A stretch of DNA of 64,000 nt from Chryseobacterium glaciei (GCF_001648155.1 NZ_CP015199.1:3047001-3111000); one strand, 5' to 3'; shown: positions 7,873-15,522, counted from the first letter of the stretch. Made by a program: numbers and translations. Notes: generated by a model from the sequence alone, not told the origin.

Positions 7873-8901
7873 ATGGAGAAAAAATCATCAAATCCATTAA
7901 AATCAATCATTACAATCGTAGTTTCACTTGCGTTTGCAGGTTTTTTTTTGTGGCTCGCTCTCAAAGGGCTTGATTTTAAAGTAATCCAGAAATCTCTTGC
8001 CAAAGCGAACTATTTTTGGGTTGCATTTGCTTCTGTATTTGGACTTTTGGCTTATTGGTTCAGGGCAATTCGCTGGAATCTGATGCTGGAGCCGATGGGT
8101 CATAGCATTTCGACTTCCAATTCGCTTTGGTCTATATCTTTTGGATATTTAATGAATCTTACCATTCCGAGAAGTGGTGAGGTGGCAAGAGCAACTGCTT
8201 TATATGGGGTAGAAAAAGTTCCGGTTGATAAATCTTTTGGAACCATTATTCTGGAAAGAGTAGTGGATCTTGTCTGTATGATGGGATTTTTAGGATTAAC
8301 TCTGGCTTTTAAATATGAAGCGATCTTATCTTTTTACAAAAATTCAGGGCTAAATATTAACCCTAATAAAATTCTAATTGGTCTTTTAGTATTAATAATA
8401 GGAACAGTTTTATTTTTTGTGTTTAAAAAGAAATTGGCAACCGTTCCTTTTTTAGGAAAGGTCATAAATTTTATTGACGGAATTTTTCAAGGCTTAACAT
8501 CAATATTTAAATTAAAACAGAAAGGAAAATTCATCCTTTATACATTAGGAATTTGGATTTGCTATTACCTAGCTGCTTATTTAGTGTGTTTTGCACTTCC
8601 TGAAACATCAAATTTCACGATTGCTGACGGATTTTTTATCATCGTAGTCGGAACTTTGGGAATGATTATTCCTGCAAGTGGAGGAATTGGAGCATTTAAT
8701 TTAGCAATGAAATTCGGTTTTATGGCCTTATTTATTTCAATGGAGAAAAGTGCTGATCTTGGTGCAGAAATGGGACTTACCTATTCATTTATTTCATTAC
8801 CATTACAAATTACGATTATGCTTGTCATGGGATTGATATCAATTCCGATGCTGGCAAAAGCAAGAAATAATGTAACTGAAGAAAAAGACATTCAAAACTA
8901 A
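7873..8901 (+). CDS. Flippase-like membrane protein (LPG synthase TM domain, UPF0104)
   Basis: A 342-residue integral membrane protein with about eight hydrophobic segments. It contains 'YWFRAIRWNLMLEPMG', 'SISFGYLMNLTIPRSGEVARATALYG', 'LERVVDLVCMMGFLGL' and 'GTLGMIIPASGGIGAFNLAM', the conserved motifs of the lysylphosphatidylglycerol-synthase transmembrane family. The soluble synthase domain of MprF is absent, so this is the flippase-type half only; lipid or glycan translocation is inferred from the family. It starts 3 bases after panD and ends at a terminator, so the pair is an operon, although no functional link to panD is evident. Confidence 0.85.
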   Translation: MEKKSSNPLKSIITIVVSLAFAGFFLWLALKGLDFKVIQKSLAKANYFWVAFASVFGLLAYWFRAIRWNLMLEPMGHSISTSNSLWSISFGYLMNLTIPRSGEVARATALYGVEKVPVDKSFGTIILERVVDLVCMMGFLGLTLAFKYEAILSFYKNSGLNINPNKILIGLLVLIIGTVLFFVFKKKLATVPFLGKVINFIDGIFQGLTSIFKLKQKGKFILYTLGIWICYYLAAYLVCFALPETSNFTIADGFFIIVVGTLGMIIPASGGIGAFNLAMKFGFMALFISMEKSADLGAEMGLTYSFISLPLQITIMLVMGLISIPMLAKARNNVTEEKDIQN

Positions 8902-8936
8902 AAAATATTTTAATTAAGATCTTAAAAATTTAGAAG

Positions 8937-8962
8937 TCCGGTCAAGTTGATCGGATTTTTTT
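8937..8962 (+). terminator. Intrinsic terminator after panD operon
   Basis: TCCGGTCA-agt-TGATCGGA (one G-T pair) followed by seven T. Confidence 0.8.
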
Positions 8963-9033
8963 ATGGTTGATTAATTCAAACAATTTAATTTCTAATATTC
9001 TGCAATTTACATAAAACTTTCTCACAAAATATG

Positions 9034-9064
9034 TTGGAAAATTCCTAAAACAGCCATAACTTCG
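9034..9064 (+). promoter_or_regulatory. Promoter of the TerD operon
   Basis: TTG at 9034-9036, 20 bases, TAACTTCG at 9057-9064 (one mismatch to TAnnTTTG), 24 bases before the first ATG. Confidence 0.55.
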
Positions 9065-9087
9065 AGTAAAACAACAGAGATATTATT

Positions 9088-9663
9088 ATGGCAATTAACT
9101 TACAGAAAGGACAAAGAATAGATCTAGGATTTACAAAAATGACCATCGGTCTTGGCTGGGATCCGAATGAAGGAAAAGGATATGATTTTGACCTTGACGC
9201 ATCTGCAATTATGATTGATGCAGACCGAAAATTAGTAAATGAAGAATATTTTGTTTTTTACAATAATTTGCATTCTCCCGATGGAGCTTTGACGCATACG
9301 GGCGATGATCCGAGCGGAAAAAATAGTGATGGCGATGATGACGAATCTATTATCATTGATCTTGAAAAAGTAAATCCAAACGTCGAAGAGATTCTTTTCG
9401 TAGTCACCATTGAAGATTTTGAGAGAAGAAAGCAAAACTTCGGGCAGGTGAGAAATTCATACATCAGAATTATCGACAGCACCAGCAATCAGGAAATAGC
9501 GAAATATGAACTTGATGAAGACTTCTCTATCGAAACAGGCGTAGAATTTGGAAGATTGTACAAACGTGGCGGAAGCTGGAAATTTGAAGCTTCAGGGATT
9601 GGTTACAGAGCTGATTTGGGTTTCTTTCTTGAAAAATACTATAAAGGACAAATCATAAAATAA
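9088..9663 (+). CDS. TerD family stress protein (first of two)
   Basis: A 191-residue TerD/CABP1-type protein. 'MAINLQKGQRIDLG', 'MTIGLGWDPNEGKGYDFDLDASAIMID', 'FVFYNNLHSPDGALTHTGDD' and the acidic 'NSDGDDDESIIIDLEKV' are the signature segments. The Asp-rich loops bind calcium in characterised members. The family is associated with tellurite, phage and general stress resistance, but mechanism and substrate remain open. It is cytoplasmic (no signal peptide). It is followed 2 bases later by a second TerD gene; no TerC, TerB or TerZ partners are present here. Confidence 0.92.
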   Translation: MAINLQKGQRIDLGFTKMTIGLGWDPNEGKGYDFDLDASAIMIDADRKLVNEEYFVFYNNLHSPDGALTHTGDDPSGKNSDGDDDESIIIDLEKVNPNVEEILFVVTIEDFERRKQNFGQVRNSYIRIIDSTSNQEIAKYELDEDFSIETGVEFGRLYKRGGSWKFEASGIGYRADLGFFLEKYYKGQIIK

Positions 9664-9665
9664 AT

Positions 9666-10334
9666 ATGGCGATCAATTTACAAAAAGGACAAACGATCAA
9701 TTTAAGAAAAAATGACCGTGGAGAAGATGTTTATGATCTTTCTACTGTTACGATCGGTTTGGGCTGGGATGTTCGTAAGCAAGGTGGTTTTTTAGGAAGA
9801 TTATTCGGAAGTGAACCTGAATATGATCTCGATGCAGTAGCTTTTTTATTGGATTCCAACGGAAAAGTTGCCAATATGGGACAAACCATACAGCGACACG
9901 ATGGGAAGCAGATCGTTCTTTATCAGGGAGATGTTATTTATTTTAATTCTATGAAACATCCGAGTGGCCAGATCTGGCTGACGGGTGATAACAGAACCGG
10001 CGCAGGTGACGGCGATGATGAACAAATCATTGTAAAATTAGATCAGTTGGATCAGCGTTATCAGAAAATTGTATTCGTGGTTTCAATTTATCAGGGAAAT
10101 GCAAACAGACAACATTTTGGAATGATCGATAATGCCTTCATCAGAGCGGTTGATGCAAGAGGAAAGGAGATCACAAAATTCAGTCTTTCCGGAGATGCAA
10201 GCTTAAACGGGATGTGCTCAATGGTTTTTGCCGAAGCTTACCGTCATAATGGCGACTGGAAATTCCGCGCTATTGGAGAGCCACATCGCACAGATAATTT
10301 CATCGATGTTCTTTTACCTTATACAAATAAATAG
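9666..10334 (+). CDS. TerD family stress protein (second of two)
   Basis: A 222-residue TerD-domain protein, 2 bases after its paralogue and ending at a shared terminator. It begins 'MAINLQKGQTINLRKND' and contains 'VTIGLGWDVRKQGGFLGRLFGSEPEYDLDAVAFLL', 'HPSGQIWLTGDNRTGAGDGDDEQIIVKLDQL' and 'RHNGDWKFRAIGEPHRTDNF'. The insertion 'RKQGGFLGRLFGSEPE' around residues 40-55 makes it longer than its neighbour; this is a positively charged loop beside the calcium-binding Asp residues. Probably expressed together with the first protein as a functional pair. Confidence 0.92.
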   Translation: MAINLQKGQTINLRKNDRGEDVYDLSTVTIGLGWDVRKQGGFLGRLFGSEPEYDLDAVAFLLDSNGKVANMGQTIQRHDGKQIVLYQGDVIYFNSMKHPSGQIWLTGDNRTGAGDGDDEQIIVKLDQLDQRYQKIVFVVSIYQGNANRQHFGMIDNAFIRAVDARGKEITKFSLSGDASLNGMCSMVFAEAYRHNGDWKFRAIGEPHRTDNFIDVLLPYTNK

Positions 10335-10337
10335 AGA

Positions 10338-10365
10338 AAAGTATGCTTTTGGGCATGCTTTTTTA
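10338..10365. terminator. Bidirectional terminator, TerD operon / GNAT gene
   Basis: AAGTATGC-ttttgg-GCATGCTT (one G-T pair), followed by T on the plus strand; the A run before it also gives a T tract on the minus strand. It overlaps the stop codon of the opposing gene at 10363. Confidence 0.75.
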
Positions 10366-10794
10366 GTTTAAAAATTCCATGATGTAAGAATGTTCATTTT
10401 CATCAATGATTACAAAACCTAAGCTTGAATATAGGTTTTGAGCTTTATTTGTTTTTAAAACACTCAATACAACAGGTTTTTGTGCAGTTTTAGCTTCCTC
10501 AATAATATCTTTTAAAATAATCTTTCCAATTCCTTTTCCCTGCATTTTGGGTGCAATTTGAATTTGTAAAACTTCTGTTTTGTCAGATTCTTTATTGAGT
10601 TTTAATAATCCGATTGGTTCATTATCTAAAGATATGATATTAGCTTTTTCAAATTGGTAAAGCACTCTTTGCAGCGCCGATTCTTCTGTCGTCGGAAGAC
10701 CTGAACTGGCATAATGCTCGGTCATGGTTTTCATTCTCAGATCAAGTAAAAAATCGAGGTCGTTTTCTGAGGCTTTTCTATATTGTAAGTTCAT
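10363..10794 (-). CDS. GNAT family N-acetyltransferase
   Basis: A 143-residue single-domain acetyltransferase. The acetyl-CoA pyrophosphate loop is seen as 'QIAPKMQGKGIGKIILKDII' (Q-x-x-G-x-G). Motif B is 'VLSVLKTNKAQNLYSSLGFVI', the usual 'N..A..LY..LGF' pattern. The N-terminal 'YRKASENDLDFLLDLRM' is typical. Substrate not predictable. It lies 6 bases downstream of the exonuclease gene, so the two are likely one transcript on the minus strand. Confidence 0.9.
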   Translation of the reverse strand: MNLQYRKASENDLDFLLDLRMKTMTEHYASSGLPTTEESALQRVLYQFEKANIISLDNEPIGLLKLNKESDKTEVLQIQIAPKMQGKGIGKIILKDIIEEAKTAQKPVVLSVLKTNKAQNLYSSLGFVIIDENEHSYIMEFLN

Positions 10795-10800
10795 TATTTT

Positions 10801-11322
10801 CTATTTTAAACCGATCTTCAAACCCATTTCCTTTTTCATATGCAATAAAACTTCAGCATTTCCTTTGGCATCATCAACGGGATGATGCGTGTGCTCTGTT
10901 TTACGAAGATGTTTCCATTGGGCAAAAGTATCTTTTTCGAGACCGCAATATAGGTCTGATAATCTTCTTGAAGAGTATCCAAAAGGATTTCTTTGAATAA
11001 AATGATGAAAATACCAGCAGATGAACATCCAGTCGAAACCATTATTATCACTGATGAAAATAGGTCTTCCCTTCGAATTGTTTTTGATCCATTCTTCAAA
11101 TTGAAGCATTACTTTTTTCGGATCATCAAAATCCATCGTTTCTTCCCTGCTGAAACCCGAAATAGCTAATGCATCAGTATTAAATTGATCAGAAATTGGT
11201 TTTAATTTTCCATAAAAAGTAGTTTCCAGATCTTCATCCACAAGCACTGCTCCGAAACAGATCATCGAAAAATCTCCGGGAATCGGACCGTCGGATTCTA
11301 TATCTACCATAATGTAGCTCAT
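10801..11322 (-). CDS. DEDDh 3'-5' exonuclease (exoribonuclease-like)
   Basis: A 173-residue RNase H-fold exonuclease. The first two metal-binding acids are in 'MVDIESDGP' (Asp7, Glu9). A further Asp lies in 'SDNNGFDWMF', and the final His/Asp pair is in 'HHPVDDAKGNAEVLLHM'. The pattern is DEDDh and closest by eye to the small Rv2179c-like 3'-5' exoribonucleases rather than DnaQ. Likely acts on RNA or DNA 3' ends in the cytoplasm. It is the first gene of a two-gene unit with the acetyltransferase. Confidence 0.82.
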   Translation of the reverse strand: MSYIMVDIESDGPIPGDFSMICFGAVLVDEDLETTFYGKLKPISDQFNTDALAISGFSREETMDFDDPKKVMLQFEEWIKNNSKGRPIFISDNNGFDWMFICWYFHHFIQRNPFGYSSRRLSDLYCGLEKDTFAQWKHLRKTEHTHHPVDDAKGNAEVLLHMKKEMGLKIGLK

Positions 11323-11395
11323 CTTAATGCGTTTTTGGTTTAAATTATTTTATGTAAAACGAATATATCGAAAAATTATTCCTTATCATTTATCC

Positions 11396-12595
11396 TTACA
11401 CAAGTTCATAGAAATTTCTTTTACCAATTTTAATTTTTGTCTGTTGTTTTAATTCAATTTCTTCATTTGGATTAATTATTTTTATAGAATTAATTTGAAT
11501 TCCGCCACTTTCGATTAATCTTTTAATGGCCGATTTACTTACGTCATTTTTGAGTTGATGACAAAGTTCAATCAATAATATTTTGTTTTGATTATGTTTT
11601 AAAGAATCAATAAGAACGGGTTCAAAAACTTTCTTTTCAAAATTTTTATTCTGAAACTGATTACTGAAAAACTGTTCCGCAATTTCCGCTGATTCCAAAT
11701 CATGGTATTGAGTGATAATATTTTTTGCAATCAACTTTTTAATATTCATCGGATTTTCTTCGTGTTGTATTCTTAATTTTAAATCCTGTTTCTGTTCCAT
11801 CGAAAAGTCAGTTGTTAATTCAATAAACTCATCAATTAAAGCATCGGGAATTGACATTGTTTTTCCAAACATTTCATTTGGTTCATCAGTCAGACCAATG
11901 GTATTATTTAAAGATTTACTCATTTTTTCTTTTCCGTCAAGTCCTTTCAATAAAGGCATACACATCACAATTTGTGGCGAGATATTGTGAACTTCCTGCA
12001 ATTGCCTTCCCATCGTACAATTGAATAATTGATCCGTCCCACCCATTTCAATATCACATTTAATTTGTACGGAATCAAAACCCTGTAAAATTGGATAAAC
12101 AAGTTCATGCATGGCAATCGGAGTGTTTTCTGTAAATCTTTTATTAAAATCATTCCGATGCATCAATTGAGCAACCGTGACTTTAGACATTAATTGAATA
12201 ACTTCCGAAAAATTCAGCTCATCTAACCAATCTGAATTGAAAATAATTTTAGTTTTTTCAACATCGATTATTTTTGAAAGTTGATTGATATAAGTTTCCG
12301 CATTATGTTGAACATCTTCAGCGGTTAAAGGTTTTCTGGCTTTATTTTTACCGGTTGGGTCACCAATTCTCGCGGTAAAACTTCCGACAATGATGATGAT
12401 TTGATGTCCAAAATCTTGAAACTGTTTTAATTTTTTCAATACGACAGCATGACCCAAATGTAAATCAGGTGCAGTGGGATCAAAACCTAGTTTAATGATT
12501 AGTTTCCTATTCTCTTCTTCGGCTTGTTTTAATTTTTGTTCCAAACCGTTTTCGGGTAGAATGAGTTCTACGTTTTCTTTTAATTGATTGATCAT
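11396..12595 (-). CDS. tyrS: Tyrosyl-tRNA synthetase, KMSKS (TyrZ-like) type
   Basis: A 399-residue class I synthetase that charges tRNA-Tyr. The HIGH motif is His46-Leu-Gly-His49. The tyrosine-site region 'GGTDQLFNCTMGRQLQ' lies near 186-200. The second motif is Lys224-Met-Ser-Lys-Ser228. A C-terminal S4 RNA-binding domain ('SKSAIKRLIESGGIQINSIKI') follows. The canonical KMSKS, instead of KFGKT as in E. coli TyrS, places it with the TyrZ-type enzymes. The start is the ATG at 12595 ('MINQLKENVELILP'); the in-frame codons further up are translation of a terminator hairpin. Expression appears to be controlled by a tyrosine attenuator (see 12615-12763). Confidence 0.95.
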   Translation of the reverse strand: MINQLKENVELILPENGLEQKLKQAEEENRKLIIKLGFDPTAPDLHLGHAVVLKKLKQFQDFGHQIIIIVGSFTARIGDPTGKNKARKPLTAEDVQHNAETYINQLSKIIDVEKTKIIFNSDWLDELNFSEVIQLMSKVTVAQLMHRNDFNKRFTENTPIAMHELVYPILQGFDSVQIKCDIEMGGTDQLFNCTMGRQLQEVHNISPQIVMCMPLLKGLDGKEKMSKSLNNTIGLTDEPNEMFGKTMSIPDALIDEFIELTTDFSMEQKQDLKLRIQHEENPMNIKKLIAKNIITQYHDLESAEIAEQFFSNQFQNKNFEKKVFEPVLIDSLKHNQNKILLIELCHQLKNDVSKSAIKRLIESGGIQINSIKIINPNEEIELKQQTKIKIGKRNFYELV

Positions 12596-12614
12596 TTTTA
12601 TTGAATTTTTAGCA

Positions 12615-12645
12615 TAAAAAAGCCCGAACAAAACTGTTCGGGCTC
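12615..12645 (-). terminator. Attenuator terminator in the tyrS leader
   Basis: On the minus strand AGCCCGAACA-gttt-TGTTCGGGCT, a perfect 10-base-pair stem followed by six T. It ends about 20 bases before the tyrS ATG and downstream of a promoter and leader frame, so it must decide whether transcription enters tyrS. Confidence 0.85.
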
Positions 12646-12710
12646 TATAATATTTTGAATTATTTTTATTGAATTACATATATAGAAGTCTTCCCGAACG
12701 ATAAGTCGGG
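12635..12710 (-). promoter_or_regulatory. Anti-terminator region of the tyrosine attenuator
   Basis: Minus-strand segments in order: region 1 CCCGA (12710-12706), region 2 GTTCGGG (12699-12693), region 3 AGCCCGAACA (12644-12635), region 4 TGTTCGGGCT (12630-12621). Regions 1:2 (CCCGA/TCGGG), 2:3 (GTTCGGG/CCCGAAC) and 3:4 (terminator) are mutually exclusive pairings. Region 1 starts within the last of three Tyr codons. A ribosome stalled there would cover region 1, free region 2 to pair with region 3 and prevent the terminator. A 14-base direct repeat (ATTTTTATTGAATT on the plus strand, 12594-12607 and 12662-12675) flanks the terminator. Confidence 0.75.
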
Positions 12711-12763
12711 TAATAATACTCGTTAAAAAACGGAAGGCGTAATATGTTGTTTAAGTGCTTCAT
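12674..12763 (-). CDS. Tyrosine-rich leader peptide of tyrS
   Basis: A 29-codon frame, ATG at 12763 and TAA at 12676-12674. Its middle reads NEYYYPTYRSG and it ends LLYM, giving five Tyr in 29 residues, three of them consecutive (12718-12710). The Tyr run lies exactly where a stalled ribosome would control the hairpins listed above. A TAnnTTTG promoter element ends 7 bases before the ATG. It is too short and too oddly composed to be an ordinary protein; the sequence supports the role of a translated sensor of charged tRNA-Tyr. Not seen: experimental proof, or conservation, which I could not test. Confidence 0.78.
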   Translation of the reverse strand: MKHLNNILRLPFFNEYYYPTYRSGRLLYM

Positions 12764-12770
12764 TGCTTTG

Positions 12771-12778
12771 CAAAGATA
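12771..12778 (-). promoter_or_regulatory. -7 element of the tyrS leader
   Basis: TATCTTTG on the minus strand, a full match to TAnnTTTG, ending 7 bases before the leader-peptide ATG. No exact TTG upstream. Confidence 0.6.
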
Positions 12779-12815
12779 GAAGTTTTTTTTAACAGATAGC
12801 TAAATCTATTTTTTA

Positions 12816-13436
12816 CTAGCCATGAAGCTTGATAATAGAACCTTTGTAATATTTCGTAAGATCGTATAAATCAGTAAAATAATTATAAATATTCAGAACA
12901 AGACCTTCATTTTCAAATATTTTTCCGTTGGAACTGAATTGATTTTCAGCAAAAGAATAAAGATTTTTATAATCCTGTTTCAAAATGTCTACTGAAATAT
13001 TTTTATCCTGATTCTTAATTCCTGTGTAAAAAATTCCATAAATCAGAAATTGATTGAAATGTTGGGCATCAACCAAGTAATTCAGTTTTTGTTTAGAATA
13101 ATTTTCGTAATCCGCAAGAATTTGCTGAAAGTTTACAACATCAACCGACGAGGGAATTTCATAAAAAAGATCAATTCCGTTAATGAAAAGCTGGGTTTTT
13201 ACTTCTTCACGATCTGTTTTATATTCGTTACTGAACCAAGAAAAAATTTGTAATAACTCCTCTTTAGTAAGGTTTTCTACAGAATCTTTTATTTTGGTTT
13301 TAATCATTTCAAAGCTTGTTTTTTTATCTTCGCTCAAGAAATTCAGCACATTTTTTTCTTCACGACAGAGCTTATTGTACAAATTAATTTTGGCAATAGT
13401 TGGATTTGTTTTTATGAAATAAAGTTCTTCTGCCAT
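12816..13436 (-). CDS. Hypothetical protein
   Basis: A 206-residue, mostly helical, Lys/Asn/Tyr-rich protein without signal peptide or membrane segment. I recognise no domain. The first ~90 residues alternate charged helices (EEKNVLNFLSEDKK, 'ENLTKEELLQIFSWFSNEY'), and the C-terminal part is rich in Tyr and Phe. It lies upstream of the tyrS leader, from which it is separated by 52 bases without a terminator, so some read-through into the leader is possible. Function unknown. Confidence 0.65.
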   Translation of the reverse strand: MAEELYFIKTNPTIAKINLYNKLCREEKNVLNFLSEDKKTSFEMIKTKIKDSVENLTKEELLQIFSWFSNEYKTDREEVKTQLFINGIDLFYEIPSSVDVVNFQQILADYENYSKQKLNYLVDAQHFNQFLIYGIFYTGIKNQDKNISVDILKQDYKNLYSFAENQFSSNGKIFENEGLVLNIYNYFTDLYDLTKYYKGSIIKLHG

Positions 13437-13593
13437 GAATTTCTGCCAAATTATTTTTATTAAAACTGTTATAACGGCTATTAAAGATACAAAATATGTC
13501 TCTACTTAAATTAAAAATTTGATATGCTATGCGTTGGAGTCTTGATTTAGTACTGATTCATTTTTTTTTAAGCTCTCAACAATATTCCGTCTG

Positions 13594-13628
13594 CAAAAAA
13601 ATAAATCCTTTAATTTCTTAAAGGATTT
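13594..13628 (-). terminator. Terminator of the YqaE-family gene
   Basis: AAATCCTTTAA-tttc-TTAAAGGATTT, perfect 11-base-pair stem; on the minus strand it is followed by an AT-interrupted T tract. Confidence 0.75.
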
Positions 13629-13649
13629 ACAATATTTTGATTGAAAATT

Positions 13650-13850
13650 TTATTTTTGATTATTTCGCATGGCCTTAATCAATTTATCATTTCTTCCTTC
13701 TGCTCTTTCGTTATTTAATGATAGAACTGCCCAAGCTGCAGCCGGAATCCAACCGATTAAAGTAATTTGTAAAACTAAACAGATGATTCCTGTTAAAACT
13801 TTTCCACGAACGATAAAAGATAAAAAGGGTAATAAAATAGCTAGTAACAT
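13650..13850 (-). CDS. YqaE/Pmp3 family membrane protein
   Basis: A 66-residue protein with two transmembrane segments. 'LLAILLPFLSFIVRGK' and 'GIICLVLQITLIGWIPAAAWAVLSL' follow the UPF0057/Pmp3 pattern, in which the second helix ends in 'GWIPAAAWAV'. A polar tail (NNERAEGRNDKLIKAM) follows. Family members are small stress-induced inner-membrane proteins linked to membrane potential and salt tolerance; the exact function is not settled. Monocistronic, with a terminator just downstream. Confidence 0.85.
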   Translation of the reverse strand: MLLAILLPFLSFIVRGKVLTGIICLVLQITLIGWIPAAAWAVLSLNNERAEGRNDKLIKAMRNNQK

Positions 13851-13901
13851 ATCTTTATGATTTTGAATTAATTAAATGATAAGCAATTTACGAATTGAAA
13901 A

Positions 13902-14972
13902 TTATTTTTTTGCGAGATTCAATGTTTCTTTGGCAATATTTTTCACTATTTCTGTCGGAGAATGGCAATCACAATTACTGAACCCAATAACATAAATATC
14001 TTCACTCGGAATATAAACTCCCATACTTTTAAATCCGAAAATACTCCCGCCATGTTCTCTGGTAGGTGTTCCGTTGATATCTTTTAGATGCCATCCGTAG
14101 CCGTAAGTAAATTCTTCGCCATTGTTCAGTTTATATTTTTGAAACGCTTTTTTTAATTCTTTCGAACTCAACAATGCATTTTGATTTAAGGCATTTTGCC
14201 ATTTCACCATATCATCCACAGTCGACATCAAGGAACCTGAAGAAAACGGAACAGAAAAATTAATGATGGTTTTGTTTACATATCCATGTTCTTTTTTATG
14301 ATATCCATAAGCTCTTTTGGGAATGATTTGTCGGTCGGTTGCGTAATAAGAATGACTCATTCCTGATTTTTCAAAAATATTTTTCTTGATGAAATTTTCA
14401 TATGAATCTCCCGAAACCAATTCTATAATATATCCCAACACTACATATCCCGAATTATTATAATCAAATTTTTCTCCGAGTATAAAGTCAACAGGTTCAT
14501 TTTTAAAGAAATCAACCATCATTTCAGGCTTCATTTCTTTTTGAGCAATGGAGGAAAGGGATTTCATTTTTGTGAAATCTTTGATGCCCGAAGTATGCGT
14601 CAACAGATGGTGAATCGTTATTTTATCTCCTGATGGATAATCTTTGATATATTTTGAAATAGGATCATTGACGTTTAATTTTCCCTGATCCTCCAAGATT
14701 AAAACAGCGACAGCAGTAAATTGCTTCGTCATTGAACCTATCTGGAAAACATTCTCCGGAGTCATATTAACCTCCAATTCAAGGTTGGCTTTTCCGAAAG
14801 CTTTTTTGTATAAATTTTTTCCTTTTTGAGTGACCATAAATACACCACCAGGCCCGTTTTTATCATTGAACTCGCTATTGATTAAGCTATCTATTTTCTT
14901 TTCATACACTTGTGCCGTGATTGTATTGCAAAAGAAGAGCAGCAGTAAAATTGTAAAAAATTGAGTCATCAT
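13902..14972 (-). CDS. Secreted serine hydrolase, class C beta-lactamase family
   Basis: A 356-residue protein. The first ATG is at 14972, since the in-frame TTG further up falls inside the promoter element. The signal peptide 'FFTILLLLFFCNTITAQ' directs export. The nucleophile motif is Ser80-Met-Thr-Lys83. A 'DYNNSGYVVLG' segment supplies the Tyr-x-Asn motif, and 'EHGGSIFGF' takes the place of KTG (His-Gly-Gly, as in many esterases and D-aminopeptidases of this family). A true beta-lactamase activity is therefore uncertain; it could be a D,D-peptidase or esterase. It has its own promoter. Confidence 0.85.
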   Translation of the reverse strand: MMTQFFTILLLLFFCNTITAQVYEKKIDSLINSEFNDKNGPGGVFMVTQKGKNLYKKAFGKANLELEVNMTPENVFQIGSMTKQFTAVAVLILEDQGKLNVNDPISKYIKDYPSGDKITIHHLLTHTSGIKDFTKMKSLSSIAQKEMKPEMMVDFFKNEPVDFILGEKFDYNNSGYVVLGYIIELVSGDSYENFIKKNIFEKSGMSHSYYATDRQIIPKRAYGYHKKEHGYVNKTIINFSVPFSSGSLMSTVDDMVKWQNALNQNALLSSKELKKAFQKYKLNNGEEFTYGYGWHLKDINGTPTREHGGSIFGFKSMGVYIPSEDIYVIGFSNCDCHSPTEIVKNIAKETLNLAKK

Positions 14973-14990
14973 AATTATTGCTTTGTTATG

Positions 14991-14998
14991 CAAAGATA
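14991..14998 (-). promoter_or_regulatory. -7 element of the serine hydrolase gene
   Basis: TATCTTTG on the minus strand, 18 bases before the ATG at 14972; it excludes the in-frame TTG at 14993 as a start. Confidence 0.5.
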
Positions 14999-15111
14999 TA
15001 ATTATTTTTTATTACTATGTTATACAATGTAATGATTTGTGAAAATTTAGTTTTTTATTATTTTAAATCAATGAAATGATTTTTTGAAAGTCGATAAACT
15101 AAAGTAATTTA

Positions 15112-15495
15112 TTACTGAGAATTTGGATCAAAATAAGCTTTAAAAGTCAAAGGATCCTCCAATTTATCTTCAGCCGTTTCCAGATATTCATGATATTCTT
15201 CTTGGTGCATTTCCATGTAAACCATGACGATAGCCAAGTTTATAAACAGGTTTTTGTCTTCAGAACCTAAGTCTAATGCAGTCTTCAAGTAGTGTATAGC
15301 TTTTTCATTTTCTCCCATATCAGAATACACCGCTCCGATATTGATTAAAGCTGCTGTATTTTCCGGTTCGATGAGTAAAATTTCATCCAGTTCTTTAACT
15401 AAAAGATCATTAATGTCGTCCCAGTGATCTTCATTTTCCCATCTTTTTGCCTGGAGTTTTTTTACGTTTTCTAATCTTTGGGTTATGTTATTCAT
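15112..15495 (-). CDS. Small tetratricopeptide repeat protein
   Basis: A 127-residue soluble protein with about two TPR units: 'ALINIGAVYSDMGENEKAIHYLKTALDLG' fits the W-LG-Y-A-F-A-P pattern, followed by a second degenerate unit. The remainder is acidic and helical (NITQRLENVKKLQAKRWENEDHWDD). TPRs mediate protein contacts; the partner is unknown. It lies 27 bases downstream of the esterase-like gene at 15523-16362 on the same strand and may be co-transcribed with it. Confidence 0.8.
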   Translation of the reverse strand: MNNITQRLENVKKLQAKRWENEDHWDDINDLLVKELDEILLIEPENTAALINIGAVYSDMGENEKAIHYLKTALDLGSEDKNLFINLAIVMVYMEMHQEEYHEYLETAEDKLEDPLTFKAYFDPNSQ

Positions 15496-15522
15496 GGCGT
15501 AAAATTACGGAATTGCAACTAT

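Noticed and set aside
9088..10334. TerD pair considered as part of a tellurite-resistance island
   Set aside because: No terB, terC, terZ or transfer-related gene is nearby.
12596..12631. Upstream extension of tyrS (about 12 residues)
   Set aside because: These codons are the attenuator terminator itself, and the family N-terminus begins at MINQL.
12764..12815. Search for a T-box or tRNA-like leader upstream of tyrS
   Set aside because: No T-box sequence (UGGN motif with anti-terminator) is seen; the leader-peptide model explains the hairpins better.
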